64,000 bases of DNA from Eubacteriaceae bacterium Marseille-Q4139 (GTDB taxonomy: Bacteria; Bacillota; Clostridia; Lachnospirales; Lachnospiraceae), in the NCBI GenBank assembly GCA_018223415.1, contig JAGTTQ010000001.1:3707365-3771364 (forward strand), given 5' to 3'. Below the pieces are notes generated by a model. The model ran no database searches, was not told the origin of the DNA, and was given only the letters and a program-made list of their open reading frames with translations. Position 1 is the first letter of the stretch; each line of letters starts with the position of its first letter. Shown here in pieces: positions 42,412 through 50,651 of the stretch. The translations under genes and the position numbers were made by a program.

Positions 42412-43594
42412 GGATATCCTCCCCTCTGTAACGGGCAATGGCGGCGCAGTCCTTGTCTCCCCTGCCGGAAATGGTGATGACGAGAATCTGGTCTTTCCCC
42501 ATGGCCGGCGCCAGCTTCATGGCATGGGCCACGGCGTGAGCCGATTCGATGGCCGGGATAATCCCTTCCGTCCGCGCCAGATATTCAAAGGCGCACACGG
42601 CTTCCTCGTCCGTGACCGGCACGTATTCGGCCCGTCCGATGTCATGAAGATAGGCGTGCTCCGGGCCGACGCCGGGATAGTCAAGGCCGGCCGAAATGGA
42701 ATAGACAGGGGCGATCTGGCCGTACTCATCCTGGCAGAAATAGGATTTCATGCCATGGAAAATACCGAGCCGGCCGGTGGCAATGGTGGCCGCCGTCTCG
42801 AAGGTGTCGATGCCTCTTCCCGCCGCCTCGCAGCCGATCAGGCGGACGTCTTTGTCCTCAATAAAATGATAAAAGCTTCCGATGGCGTTGGAGCCGCCGC
42901 CCACGCAGGCGATGACGGCATCCGGGAGCCGCCCTTCCTTTTCTAAAATCTGTTCCTTTATCTCCTTTGAAATCACCGACTGGAAGTCCCGGACAATGGT
43001 CGGGAACGGGTGGGGGCCCATGACGGAGCCGAGACAGTAATGGGTGTCGGAAATCCTCGATGTCCACTCTCTCATGGCCTCGGAAACGGCGTCCTTTAAG
43101 GTGGCCGTGCCGGTCTTCACAGGCACCACTGCGGCACCTAAAAGCCGCATGCGGTACACGTTTAAGGCCTGCCGGATCGTGTCCTCCTCGCCCATAAAAA
43201 CGACGCATTCCATGCCCATGAGGGCCGCGGCCGTGGCCGATGCGACACCGTGCTGGCCGGCTCCCGTCTCGGCAATCAGGCGGGTTTTCCCCATTTTCTT
43301 TGCAAGCAGCGCCTGGCCTAAGACGTTGTTGATTTTGTGGGCGCCGGTGTGGTTTAAGTCCTCGCGCTTTAAATAGATCTTCGCGCCGCCAAGATCCTTT
43401 GTCATCTTTTCCGCATAGTAGAGCCTGGACGGCCTGCCTGCGTATTCGTTGAATAAGTTGGAAAGCTCCCGGTTGAATTCGGGATCGTTTTTATATCGGT
43501 TATAGGCCTCCTCCAGCTCAATGACCGCGTTCATCAGCGTTTCCGGGATGTACTGGCCGCCGTGGATGCCGAAACGTCCGTTTGGATTTGTCAT
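42404..43594 (-). CDS. trpB: Tryptophan synthase beta subunit
   Basis: PLP enzyme joining indole and serine to tryptophan. The 396-residue protein carries the PLP lysine in NHTGAHKINNVLGQA near residue 83 and the phosphate-binding GGGSNAIGSF near 230. Its start overlaps the trpF stop by four bases. Confidence 0.97.
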   Translation of the reverse strand: MTNPNGRFGIHGGQYIPETLMNAVIELEEAYNRYKNDPEFNRELSNLFNEYAGRPSRLYYAEKMTKDLGGAKIYLKREDLNHTGAHKINNVLGQALLAKKMGKTRLIAETGAGQHGVASATAAALMGMECVVFMGEEDTIRQALNVYRMRLLGAAVVPVKTGTATLKDAVSEAMREWTSRISDTHYCLGSVMGPHPFPTIVRDFQSVISKEIKEQILEKEGRLPDAVIACVGGGSNAIGSFYHFIEDKDVRLIGCEAAGRGIDTFETAATIATGRLGIFHGMKSYFCQDEYGQIAPVYSISAGLDYPGVGPEHAYLHDIGRAEYVPVTDEEAVCAFEYLARTEGIIPAIESAHAVAHAMKLAPAMGKDQILVITISGRGDKDCAAIARYRGEDIHE

Positions 43595-44199
43595 ACTCTC
43601 TCTTCCTTTCTGACGGCGGCAGAAAACTCCGCCATCTTTCGTAAATCTTTCACTCCGTCTGTCTCAATGCCGGAGCTCACGTCGACGGCAAAGGGCGAAA
43701 GCCGCCTGATGGCCTGCCCCACGTTTCCAGGTTCCAGCCCTCCGGCAAGGAAATACGGCCTTTCCATGCCCTTTATCATTTCCCAGTCAAAGACGGTGCC
43801 CGTCCCCATGCCGGAGTCCAACAGCACATAGTCGGCAGGGCTTTGCATGGCTTTTCGGACATCCTCCGCGGTTTTTATGAGAAAGGCCTTTATGACCGGC
43901 TTTCCAGAGATTTCTTTGAGGCGTCTGATGTCCTCCGGGCTCTCTGTCCCATGGAGCTGTGCCATGTCGATGACGCCGTATGTTAAAAGTTCAGCTATTA
44001 CTTCCGGCCGTTCGTCCACGAATACGCCGACAGCCTGGATTTTCGGGCTTAAGAGACGTTTCAGCTCACAGGCCTCCTCCGGCGTCACAAAGCGCCTGCT
44101 TTTCGGCGCAAAGACAAAGCCCACGTACTCCGGCTCTAAGGAGTTTGCGGCCTCAATGTCACTTGGATTTTTCAGCCCGCAGAATTTGATTCCTGTCAT
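43591..44199 (-). CDS. trpF: Phosphoribosylanthranilate isomerase
   Basis: Isomerises phosphoribosylanthranilate to CdRP. The 202-residue protein starts MTGIKFCGLKNPSDIEAANS with the catalytic cysteine (C7) and carries the aspartate in YVLLDSGMGTGTVFDW. It overlaps trpC by four bases upstream and trpB by four downstream. Confidence 0.95.
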   Translation of the reverse strand: MTGIKFCGLKNPSDIEAANSLEPEYVGFVFAPKSRRFVTPEEACELKRLLSPKIQAVGVFVDERPEVIAELLTYGVIDMAQLHGTESPEDIRRLKEISGKPVIKAFLIKTAEDVRKAMQSPADYVLLDSGMGTGTVFDWEMIKGMERPYFLAGGLEPGNVGQAIRRLSPFAVDVSSGIETDGVKDLRKMAEFSAAVRKEERV

Positions 44200-44978
44200 T
44201 GTTCACCTCTTAAGGCGGAAAGCGCCTTTTTCTTATCCGGTGCACGCATGAGCGCCTCGCCGATTAACACGGCGTCGGCTCCGATTTCCTTAAGCTTTCT
44301 CACGTCTTCGGCATCCCGCACGCCGCTTTCGGAAACAAACAGCACGTTCTGCGGGATCATGTCCCGGAGTCTCCGGCTGTTTTCCGTGTCCGCCGTAAAA
44401 TCCTTTAAATTCCGGTTGTTGACGCCGATGATCCTGGCCCCGGCCCTTACGGCCATGGCGGCTTCCTTTTCATCGTGGGCTTCCGTAAGCGCCGAAAGCC
44501 CCAGTTCTTCGCAGACGGCCAGATATTCCTCAAGCTGTCCCTCTTCCAGCAGAGAGCAGATCAGGAGCACGGCCCCGGCTCCCAGAACCTTCGCCTCATA
44601 AATCATGTATTCGTCCACGGTAAAGTCCTTCCGCAGGCATGGAATGGAGACGGCGGCAGCAATCTCTTTTAGATACTGGTCGGCTCCCAGGAACCATTTC
44701 GGCTCCGTCAAAACAGAAATGCAGTCGGCGCCTGCCGCTTCGTATTTCTTTGCGATCTCCAGATAGGGAAAGACCGGGGCGATAAGCCCTTTGGACGGCG
44801 ACGCCTTTTTGCACTCACAGATAAAGGAGAGCCCTGGCTTTTTCAGGGCTTCCTCAAAGGAAAAGCCGCCTTTTTTCATGGCTTCGGCCTGCCTCTTTAG
44901 CTCGCTCTCCGGCAGACGTTTTTTTGCTTCGCTGACGCGCTCTTTCGCATGTTCCGCAAGCTGATTCAGGATTGTCAT
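44196..44978 (-). CDS. trpC: Indole-3-glycerol phosphate synthase
   Basis: Closes the indole ring from CdRP. The 260-residue product has the family core FICECKKASPSKGLI near residue 52, the lysine region CLRKDFTVDEYMIYEA and GVNNRNLKDF near 180. It overlaps trpD by four bases and trpF by four. Confidence 0.96.
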   Translation of the reverse strand: MTILNQLAEHAKERVSEAKKRLPESELKRQAEAMKKGGFSFEEALKKPGLSFICECKKASPSKGLIAPVFPYLEIAKKYEAAGADCISVLTEPKWFLGADQYLKEIAAAVSIPCLRKDFTVDEYMIYEAKVLGAGAVLLICSLLEEGQLEEYLAVCEELGLSALTEAHDEKEAAMAVRAGARIIGVNNRNLKDFTADTENSRRLRDMIPQNVLFVSESGVRDAEDVRKLKEIGADAVLIGEALMRAPDKKKALSALRGEQ

Positions 44979-46006
44979 TCCTCCACCTCCGGCCGGCTGC
45001 TGATTTCTTTCAGCTTATGAAGCGTTTCGAGGGCCTTTCCGGAGTCCAAAAGCTCTGCGGCCAGGGCGATGCCGTCTTTCATGGTCCCGGCCTTTCCGCC
45101 GATATAAAGTGACGCCCCTGCGTTCATCAAAACGGCATCCCTCTTCGGCCCTCTCCCTCCGTTTAAAATATCCAGCGTAATCTTCGCATTTTCCTCCGGC
45201 GTACCGCCTTTCAGTTCTTCTTTTGCACAGCGTTTAAAGCCAAAGTCCTCCGGCGCGATGACCGAGGTTTTAAACCAGCCGTCCTTGATTTCGCAGATGG
45301 ACGTGGGCGCGCTCATGGAGATTTCATCCAGCTTATCCTGGCCGTAGACAACCATGCCGCGGCGGACGCCGAGGTTTATGAGTACCTGGGCAAGCGGCTC
45401 CACGAGATAATCGTCATACACGCCGAGAAGCTGCATGGAGGGCGTTCCGGGGTTCGTGAGCGGGCCTAAAATATTGAACACGGTGCGGAATCCCAGTTCC
45501 TTTCGGATTGCGCCGACATATTTCATGGAAGTATGGTATTTCTGGGCGAAAAAGAAGCAGATTCCGGCTTCATTTAAAAGCTCCAGACACCGCTTCGGGC
45601 TCTGGTAGATGTTTACGCCGAGGGCCTCTAAGCAGTCTGCCGTCCCGCACTGGGAGGAAGCGGCGCGATTTCCATGCTTTGCCACCTTCATGCCGCCGGA
45701 CGCCGCCACAAGGGCGGAAGTCGTGGAAATGTTGAAGCTGTGGGCGTTGTCGCCGCCGGTGCCGACAATCTCAAAAAGCTCCATGCCAGTCTCCACCTTT
45801 GTGGCGTGCGCCCTCATGGCCGCCGCACAGCCGGCAATTTCGTCGGTGGTCTCCGCTCTGGCGCTTTTCGTCGACAGGGCCGCAAGGAAGGCGGCGTTCT
45901 GGGTGGGCGACGTCTGGCCGCTCATGATTTCATTCATGACCGTATAGGCCTCATCGTAGGTCAGGTCTTCTTTGTTTACGATTTTCACGATGGCTTCTTT
46001 TATCAT
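44975..46006 (-). CDS. trpD: Anthranilate phosphoribosyltransferase
   Basis: Transfers phosphoribose from PRPP to anthranilate. The 343-residue protein has the PRPP-binding loop VGTGGDNAHSFNISTTSAL near residue 81 and KHGNRAASSQCGTADCLEAL near 106. TrpG is a separate gene here, not fused. Three bases separate it from trpG. Confidence 0.97.
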   Translation of the reverse strand: MIKEAIVKIVNKEDLTYDEAYTVMNEIMSGQTSPTQNAAFLAALSTKSARAETTDEIAGCAAAMRAHATKVETGMELFEIVGTGGDNAHSFNISTTSALVAASGGMKVAKHGNRAASSQCGTADCLEALGVNIYQSPKRCLELLNEAGICFFFAQKYHTSMKYVGAIRKELGFRTVFNILGPLTNPGTPSMQLLGVYDDYLVEPLAQVLINLGVRRGMVVYGQDKLDEISMSAPTSICEIKDGWFKTSVIAPEDFGFKRCAKEELKGGTPEENAKITLDILNGGRGPKRDAVLMNAGASLYIGGKAGTMKDGIALAAELLDSGKALETLHKLKEISSRPEVEE

Positions 46007-46009
46007 GGC

Positions 46010-46579
46010 TTATATCTCCTTCAGAAAATTATATAGCATGGTCTTTCCGTCCGGTGTCATAATGGATTCGGGATGGAACTGTACGCCGAAAATGGGAAAT
46101 TCCCTGTGCTGTACGGCCATCACCTCTCCGTCCTTTGTGACCGCGGTGATTTTCAGGCATTCCGGCAGCGTGGCGGCGTCGGCCGCAAGGGAATGGTAGC
46201 GGGCCGCTAAGGCTTTTGGCGGACAATTTTTAAATAACGGGCAGTCCGTATCGAAGGTCACTTCCGACTGTTTCCCGTGCATCAGCTTTTTCGCGTATGA
46301 GACCGTGGCTCCGAAGGCCGCGCAGATGGCCTGATGACCCAGGCAGACGCCGAGCATAGGAATTTCTTTCCCGAGTGTGCGGATGGCCTCAATGAGAATT
46401 CCGGCGTCCTCCGGCCGTCCTGGCCCCGGCGACAGGATGATGCGGCCAGGATTTAGGTTTCGAATCTCTTCCACGGTCATCTCATCGTTTCTTATGACCC
46501 GGATCTCTTCGTCAAGCTCTCCGATGAGCTGGTAGAGGTTATAGGAAAAGCTGTCGTAATTATCAATGAGAAGAATCAT
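46010..46579 (-). CDS. trpG: Anthranilate synthase glutamine amidotransferase component
   Basis: Supplies ammonia from glutamine to TrpE. The 189-residue class I amidotransferase has the nucleophile in LGVCLGHQAICAAFG near residue 80 and the histidine-glutamate pair in GVQFHPESIMTPDGK. The ATG at 46577-46579 overlaps the trpE stop by four bases (ATGA); the longer frame is rejected. Confidence 0.96.
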   Translation of the reverse strand: MILLIDNYDSFSYNLYQLIGELDEEIRVIRNDEMTVEEIRNLNPGRIILSPGPGRPEDAGILIEAIRTLGKEIPMLGVCLGHQAICAAFGATVSYAKKLMHGKQSEVTFDTDCPLFKNCPPKALAARYHSLAADAATLPECLKITAVTKDGEVMAVQHREFPIFGVQFHPESIMTPDGKTMLYNFLKEI

Positions 46580-48042
46580 AATTCCGCCTCCTGTGCAAGC
46601 TCCAGGGCCCGGAGTGAGGATTTTGCCTTGTTTAAGCACTCTTCATATTCTTTTTCCGGAACCGAATCCGCCACGATCCCGGCCCCGCTTCTCACGAACA
46701 CCCGGCCGTTTTTCTTATATGCAAGGCGGATGGCGATGCAGGTATCCATGTTCCCGGCAAAGTCAATGTAGCCGACGGCGCCGCCGTAGATGCCCCGCTT
46801 ATTGTTTTCCAGCTCGCCGATGAGCTGACAGGCCCGGATTTTCGGAGCACCGGACAAGGTTCCGGCCGGAAGCACGGCTTCGATGGCGTCTAAGGCGTCA
46901 AAGTCCTCCCGGATTTCTCCCCGCACCGTGGAACCAATATGCATGACATGGGAAAACCGCTCTATGGAATGGAGCTTTTCGACCTTCACGGTGCCGAACC
47001 GGCTGATTTTGCCAAGGTCGTTCCGGCCTAAATCCACCAGCATGTTGTGCTCGGCAAGCTCCTTTTCATCGGTTAAAAGCTCTTCCTCCAGCCGTCTGTC
47101 CTCTTCTTCGGTTTTCCCCCTCGGCCTGGTGCCCGCAAGCGGAAAGGTGTGCAGAACGCCGTTTTCCAGCTTCACCAGGGTTTCCGGCGAGGCCCCCGCC
47201 GCCTCCACATCGGTGCCGGAAAAATAGAACATGTACGGAGACGGGTTAATCGTCCGAAGCACCCGGTAGGTGTTGAATAAGCTGCCTTCAAAGGGGGCGG
47301 ACAGGCGGTTGGAAAGCACGATCTGGAAAATATCGCCCTCATGGATATAGTGCTTTGCCTTTTTTACCATGCCGCAGAATTCTTCTTTTTCAAAGAGCGG
47401 CGTGACTTCCCCGATGAGCGTTCCGGCCGGCTCTTTCTTCTTTTCTCCGCTGTGGAGAAGGTCGGAAAGCTGTCTTAACTCCAGGATGGCCTTGTTGTAT
47501 CCGGTTTCCGGCTCTTTTAAGGACATGTTGACAATCAGGATAATTTTCTGGCAGAGGTGGTCGAAGGCGATCACCTTGTCAAACAGCATCAGGTCGACGT
47601 CCTTAAAGGCCTCGGTGTCCTTTGTCTCACAGCGGACGGCCGGCTCACCGTATCCCAGATAGTCATAGGAAAAGTAGCCCACAAGTCCGCCGGTAAACGG
47701 CGGAAGGAAATCAAACCGCGGACTTTTGTACTCGGAAAGGATCTGGCGGATCTGGCCGGAGGGATCGTCCGTATGGAAGGTGAGGCTTCCGGCCTTCATC
47801 TCCCCGTTCATGCAGGTGATCTCCAGTTTCGGATCGAAGCCCAGAAAGGTGTAGCGGCCCCATCTGTCGTTCGCCATGGCCGATTCCAGCATATAACAGT
47901 GGGTTGACACGTTTTTCAGTATTTTCATTGCCTCGATAGGCGTGGTAAAGTCGGACAGGATCTCCAAGCTTACCGGCGCCACCTGGTACCGGCCGCCTGC
48001 CGCAAGCTCCATGACTTCTTCGAGAGTCGGTGAAATTTTCAT
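46576..48042 (-). CDS. trpE: Anthranilate synthase component I
   Basis: Converts chorismate to anthranilate with TrpG. The 488-residue product has the feedback-binding LLES region (CYMLESAMANDRWGRYTFLG) near residue 50 and the chorismate-binding GTRPRGKTEEED and IVSP-like C-terminal core. The ATG at 48040-48042 lies nine bases after AGGAGG. A long leader with T-box and two terminators precedes it, so tRNA-Trp charging probably controls the whole trpEGDCFBA unit. Confidence 0.97.
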   Translation of the reverse strand: MKISPTLEEVMELAAGGRYQVAPVSLEILSDFTTPIEAMKILKNVSTHCYMLESAMANDRWGRYTFLGFDPKLEITCMNGEMKAGSLTFHTDDPSGQIRQILSEYKSPRFDFLPPFTGGLVGYFSYDYLGYGEPAVRCETKDTEAFKDVDLMLFDKVIAFDHLCQKIILIVNMSLKEPETGYNKAILELRQLSDLLHSGEKKKEPAGTLIGEVTPLFEKEEFCGMVKKAKHYIHEGDIFQIVLSNRLSAPFEGSLFNTYRVLRTINPSPYMFYFSGTDVEAAGASPETLVKLENGVLHTFPLAGTRPRGKTEEEDRRLEEELLTDEKELAEHNMLVDLGRNDLGKISRFGTVKVEKLHSIERFSHVMHIGSTVRGEIREDFDALDAIEAVLPAGTLSGAPKIRACQLIGELENNKRGIYGGAVGYIDFAGNMDTCIAIRLAYKKNGRVFVRSGAGIVADSVPEKEYEECLNKAKSSLRALELAQEAEL

Positions 48043-48061
48043 AGTCTCTGCCTCCTGAAAA

Positions 48062-48095
48062 AGAAAAACTCCTCTGGCGCTTTCTGCCAAAGGAG
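48062..48095 (-). terminator. Second terminator of the trp leader, next to the trpE ribosome site
   Basis: Minus strand CTCCTTTGGC and GCCAGAGGAG form a ten-pair stem (one G-T), then TTTTTCTTTTT directly before the AGGAGG of trpE. It lies beyond the T-box terminator. Confidence 0.65.
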
Positions 48096-48144
48096 CTTTC
48101 GGGGGACGTTTCGGCCGCCCGCCTGTTTTCGTTTTTCCGGAAAC

Positions 48145-48185
48145 AAAAACGCCCTTGACAGAAAAATAGTCGGTTTCTGTCAAGG
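48145..48185 (-). terminator. First terminator of the trp leader
   Basis: Minus strand CCTTGACAGAAA and TTTCTGTCAAGG form a perfect 12-base stem (48153-48185) followed by GGCGTTTTTG. The CCTTGA arm could alternatively pair with TCAAGG just before the T-box, consistent with an antiterminator switch. Confidence 0.6.
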
Positions 48186-48461
48186 ACGAATCACGTACTG
48201 ATAGAAGTACGGCACGATCCGCGGTGCCACCTTGATTTCACGGAATGACCCGTGCGCTCGGCGGGATACCTTCATATCCCCGGCAACTGACGTATGCCAG
48301 CACGTTGCAGAATACTCTGGGATTTCTCCCATTTGACTGCACCCTCAGCGGCCCATTTGACAACTTGTTTCTCACCTGACTCTCAGCATCACAGGCTCTC
48401 TGTAAAGGCATCATTGCCGTTATCCCCGCTTCAACGGTTTAGTTTTATAAAATTGATTTGG

Positions 48462-48490
48462 ATTATAGCATACTGGGGCGGCGGAGTCAA
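48462..48490 (-). promoter_or_regulatory. Promoter of the trp operon
   Basis: Minus strand TTGACT (48485-48490), 17-base spacer, TATAAT (48462-48467). It starts the T-box leader. Confidence 0.75.
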
Positions 48491-48558
48491 TGATTTTTTG
48501 CGGGCATTGGCACATCTTACTGACCGCGGATTTCAAGTTGCCGCCAAACAGCGGGCAT

Positions 48559-48589
48559 GGTATAATAGCCGCAGAGCGGTTATTATACC
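48559..48589. repeat. 14-base stem flanking the 86-bp repeat array
   Basis: GGTATAATAGCCGC (48559-48572) pairs with GCGGTTATTATACC (48576-48589), 14 pairs including one G-T, loop AGA. Its right arm is the start of the first 86-bp repeat unit. Confidence 0.6.
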
Positions 48590-48753
48590 TGCGCATTCTG
48601 GTTTCTGCGTTTACCGCAGAAAGCCAGGCGCTAAAATCCGCCGGAGGCCCGTGGCCGCGCAGCGGACATTATACCTGCGCATACCGGTTTCCGCGTTCAC
48701 CGCGGAAAGCCGGGCGCTAAATTCCGCCGGAGGCCCGTGGCCGCGCAGCGGAC
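48582..48753. repeat. Two tandem copies of an 86-bp repeat
   Basis: Units at 48582-48667 and 48668-48753 both begin ATTATACC and differ at about seven of 86 positions. Each contains a hairpin of the form CTGG/CCGG-TTTC-T/C-GCG with matching CGC-A/G-GAAA arm. Four of the differences are two compensatory base-pair changes. The array ends next to GGTATAAT (48756-48763), the reverse complement of the unit start. No open frame with a ribosome site is seen in it. Confidence 0.75.
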
Positions 48754-48754
48754 A

Positions 48755-48763
48755 TGGTATAAT
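48755..48763 (+). promoter_or_regulatory. Extended -10 promoter element of the ANT(6)-like gene
   Basis: TGG-TATAAT (48755-48763), 50 bases before the start codon. A good -35 is not seen, since that position is inside the repeat, so it depends on the extended -10 form. It accounts for the end of the 770-base gap between trpE and this gene. Confidence 0.45.
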
Positions 48764-48812
48764 AACTGTAAAGCGGCCCGTCCTATGCCGGGCAGAGAAA
48801 GGACGAAACGGC

Positions 48813-49688
48813 ATGCGGAGTGAAAAAGAAATGTTTGATCTGATCCTGAATACCGCAAAGGAGGATGACAGGATCCGCGGCGTCTATATGAACGGTTCCA
48901 GGACGAATCCCCATGTAAAAAAGGATATTTTCCAGGACTACGACATCGTTTATGCGGTGCGGGAAAACCGGCCTTTTTACGAGGACAGACACTGGATCGA
49001 CCGGTTCGGGAAGCGGCTCTATATGCAGTGCCCTGACGAGGTGGACAAGTGGAACGGCTGTGACGTGGATTTTGATAAATGCTACGGCTGGCTCATCCAG
49101 TTTGCGGACGGGAACCGGCTGGATCTTCATGTGGTGCCGGTAAGGGAAGCCGATGTCCTGAGCGATAAGCTCTGTGTGATCCTGCTCGATAAAGACGGTA
49201 TTTTTCCGGACATTCCTGCTCCGTCCGACGAAGATTATCGGATCAGGCGGCCGTCCCAGGGGGAATTTCTCGCCTGCTGCAACGAATTCTGGTGGTGCTT
49301 AAACAACATCACAAAGGGGCTTTGGCGGGAGGAAATCCCTTACGTCCAGGAAATGTACCATTCCGCAAGCCATCCGCAGCTTGTGCGGCTCTTAAACTGG
49401 AAAATCGGATATGAGACGGATTTCCGTATTTCGATGGGAAAGGCATCCAAATATATGAAAGACTATCTCCCGGAGAAAACATGGAACCGCTTTTTGAAAA
49501 CCTATATAAGCGGCGATATCGGGGAAGTCTGGGATTCCGTGTCTGCCGCCTGTGCCCTGTTTGACGAGACGGCCCTGGAGCTTGAAGCCCGGTGGGGACA
49601 TGTCTATAACCGGGATGAGGCCTCAGCCTCTTTTGGCTTTTTCAAACATGTCCGGACGCTTCCGAAGGATGCCAAAGCCGTCTTTTAA
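48813..49688 (+). CDS. Aminoglycoside 6-adenylyltransferase-like nucleotidyltransferase (ANT(6)/AadK type)
   Basis: A 291-residue protein with the nucleotidyltransferase signature MNGSRTNPHVKKDIFQDYDIVYAV near residue 26-48 (GSR and D-x-D) and the conserved DLHVVPV and FWWCLNNITKGLWREEIPY of the ANT(6)/streptomycin adenylyltransferase family. It may inactivate streptomycin or serve another role, as many chromosomal relatives do. The ATG at 48813 follows AAAGGA. The open frame extends far upstream into the repeat region and is rejected there. It lies between the repeat array and a LysR gene. Confidence 0.82.
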   Translation: MRSEKEMFDLILNTAKEDDRIRGVYMNGSRTNPHVKKDIFQDYDIVYAVRENRPFYEDRHWIDRFGKRLYMQCPDEVDKWNGCDVDFDKCYGWLIQFADGNRLDLHVVPVREADVLSDKLCVILLDKDGIFPDIPAPSDEDYRIRRPSQGEFLACCNEFWWCLNNITKGLWREEIPYVQEMYHSASHPQLVRLLNWKIGYETDFRISMGKASKYMKDYLPEKTWNRFLKTYISGDIGEVWDSVSAACALFDETALELEARWGHVYNRDEASASFGFFKHVRTLPKDAKAVF

Positions 49689-49709
49689 CCAGACCCCGGA
49701 GGGGATTTT

Positions 49710-50651
49710 ATGAATGAGAAACACATGCAGTATATTCTGGCGGTTTTGCGGGAAGGCAGCGTCACCGCAGCCGCCAAAAAACTATATATCTCCCAGCCGT
49801 CCTTAAGCCAGGCCATAAAGGCTGCCGAGGCCAGCCTCGGCGCCCCTATTTTTGACCGCACCACGGAACCCATGACCTTGACACCGGCGGGACAGCTTTA
49901 CGTGGAAGCCGCCAGGCAGATTTCTGCCATAAACCGGAACCTGTCCGGCCAAATCGAGGAGTTAAAGCATGAGGACTTCGGCACGCTTCGCTTCGGCATT
50001 CCGGTACAGCGTTCCATGGAGCTTCTGCCGCTTCTGTATTCCCGTTTTTCGGAACAGTTCCCCCATGTGACCCTGGAGCTTTCCGAGCAGGGCTCTGCCG
50101 ACCTGGAACAGAGCGTCTTAGAAGGCCGTGTGGACATTGCCTGTATGACGACATCGCCGAAGCATGAGGAGCTTTATTATGAGCTTTTAAAGGAGGAACA
50201 CCTGGTGCTTCTCGCCAACCGCCGCTGTGCCATCGCCGGGCGGATCCCCTCCGGGACGCCCATCGACATTCTGGAAGCCAGGGATGAGACCTTCATTTGC
50301 AGCCGTCCCGGCCATTCCGTCCGGGCGCTCCAGGACTCTCTCTTTATTTCCAGGGAAATCAAGCCGAAAATCGGCCTGGAAACCGTCAGCATCGAGGTTG
50401 GGAAGCGGGTGGCCGCGACGGCAGAGGCCGTCATGATCTGCCCTGACTCCTATGTCGATGCAGGCGATTCCGCTCCATGGGCCGTCTATCCGATTCTCGG
50501 CGTGGAGCTTCCGAGACATTTTTATGCCTGCCGGCGCAGGGATCTTTATCTTACCAGGTACCGGAAAGCGTTTCTTTCCCTGCTCCATGAGGCCGCCGGA
50601 CGGCCTGACCATATCCATGCATCAGAAAGGACTTCACAACATGGCATTTGA
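49710..50651 (+). CDS. LysR-family transcriptional regulator
   Basis: A 313-residue LysR regulator. The N-terminal winged HTH is clear (MQYILAVLREGSVTAAAKKL, SQPSLSQAIKAAEASLGAPI) followed by the periplasmic-binding-like effector domain. The target is unknown. Its stop codon lies within the next gene (rqcH): the two overlap by 11 bases, which suggests translational coupling of a regulator to a ribosome-rescue gene. Confidence 0.85.
   Translation: MNEKHMQYILAVLREGSVTAAAKKLYISQPSLSQAIKAAEASLGAPIFDRTTEPMTLTPAGQLYVEAARQISAINRNLSGQIEELKHEDFGTLRFGIPVQRSMELLPLLYSRFSEQFPHVTLELSEQGSADLEQSVLEGRVDIACMTTSPKHEELYYELLKEEHLVLLANRRCAIAGRIPSGTPIDILEARDETFICSRPGHSVRALQDSLFISREIKPKIGLETVSIEVGKRVAATAEAVMICPDSYVDAGDSAPWAVYPILGVELPRHFYACRRRDLYLTRYRKAFLSLLHEAAGRPDHIHASERTSQHGI

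Larger units (their letters stand above)
48060..48455 (-). ncRNA. T-box leader of the trp operon
   Basis: The minus strand from the promoter start near 48455 folds as a T-box riboswitch. The conserved T-box motif AAGGTGGCACCGCGG lies at 48220-48234, and a stem I region with AGAGAG and GGTGAGAA-like elements precedes it. Family and downstream genes imply uncharged tRNA-Trp as ligand. Several UGG triplets occur in the stem I interval, but I cannot fix which is the specifier. Confidence 0.85.

Noticed and set aside
48582..48753. CRISPR array
   Set aside because: Only two near-identical 86-base units abut directly with no spacers, and no cas genes are present.
48294..48812. N-terminal extension of the ANT(6)-like frame into the trp leader and repeats
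   Set aside because: It runs through the T-box leader and the 86-bp repeats; the ATG at 48813 has a ribosome site and matches the family start.
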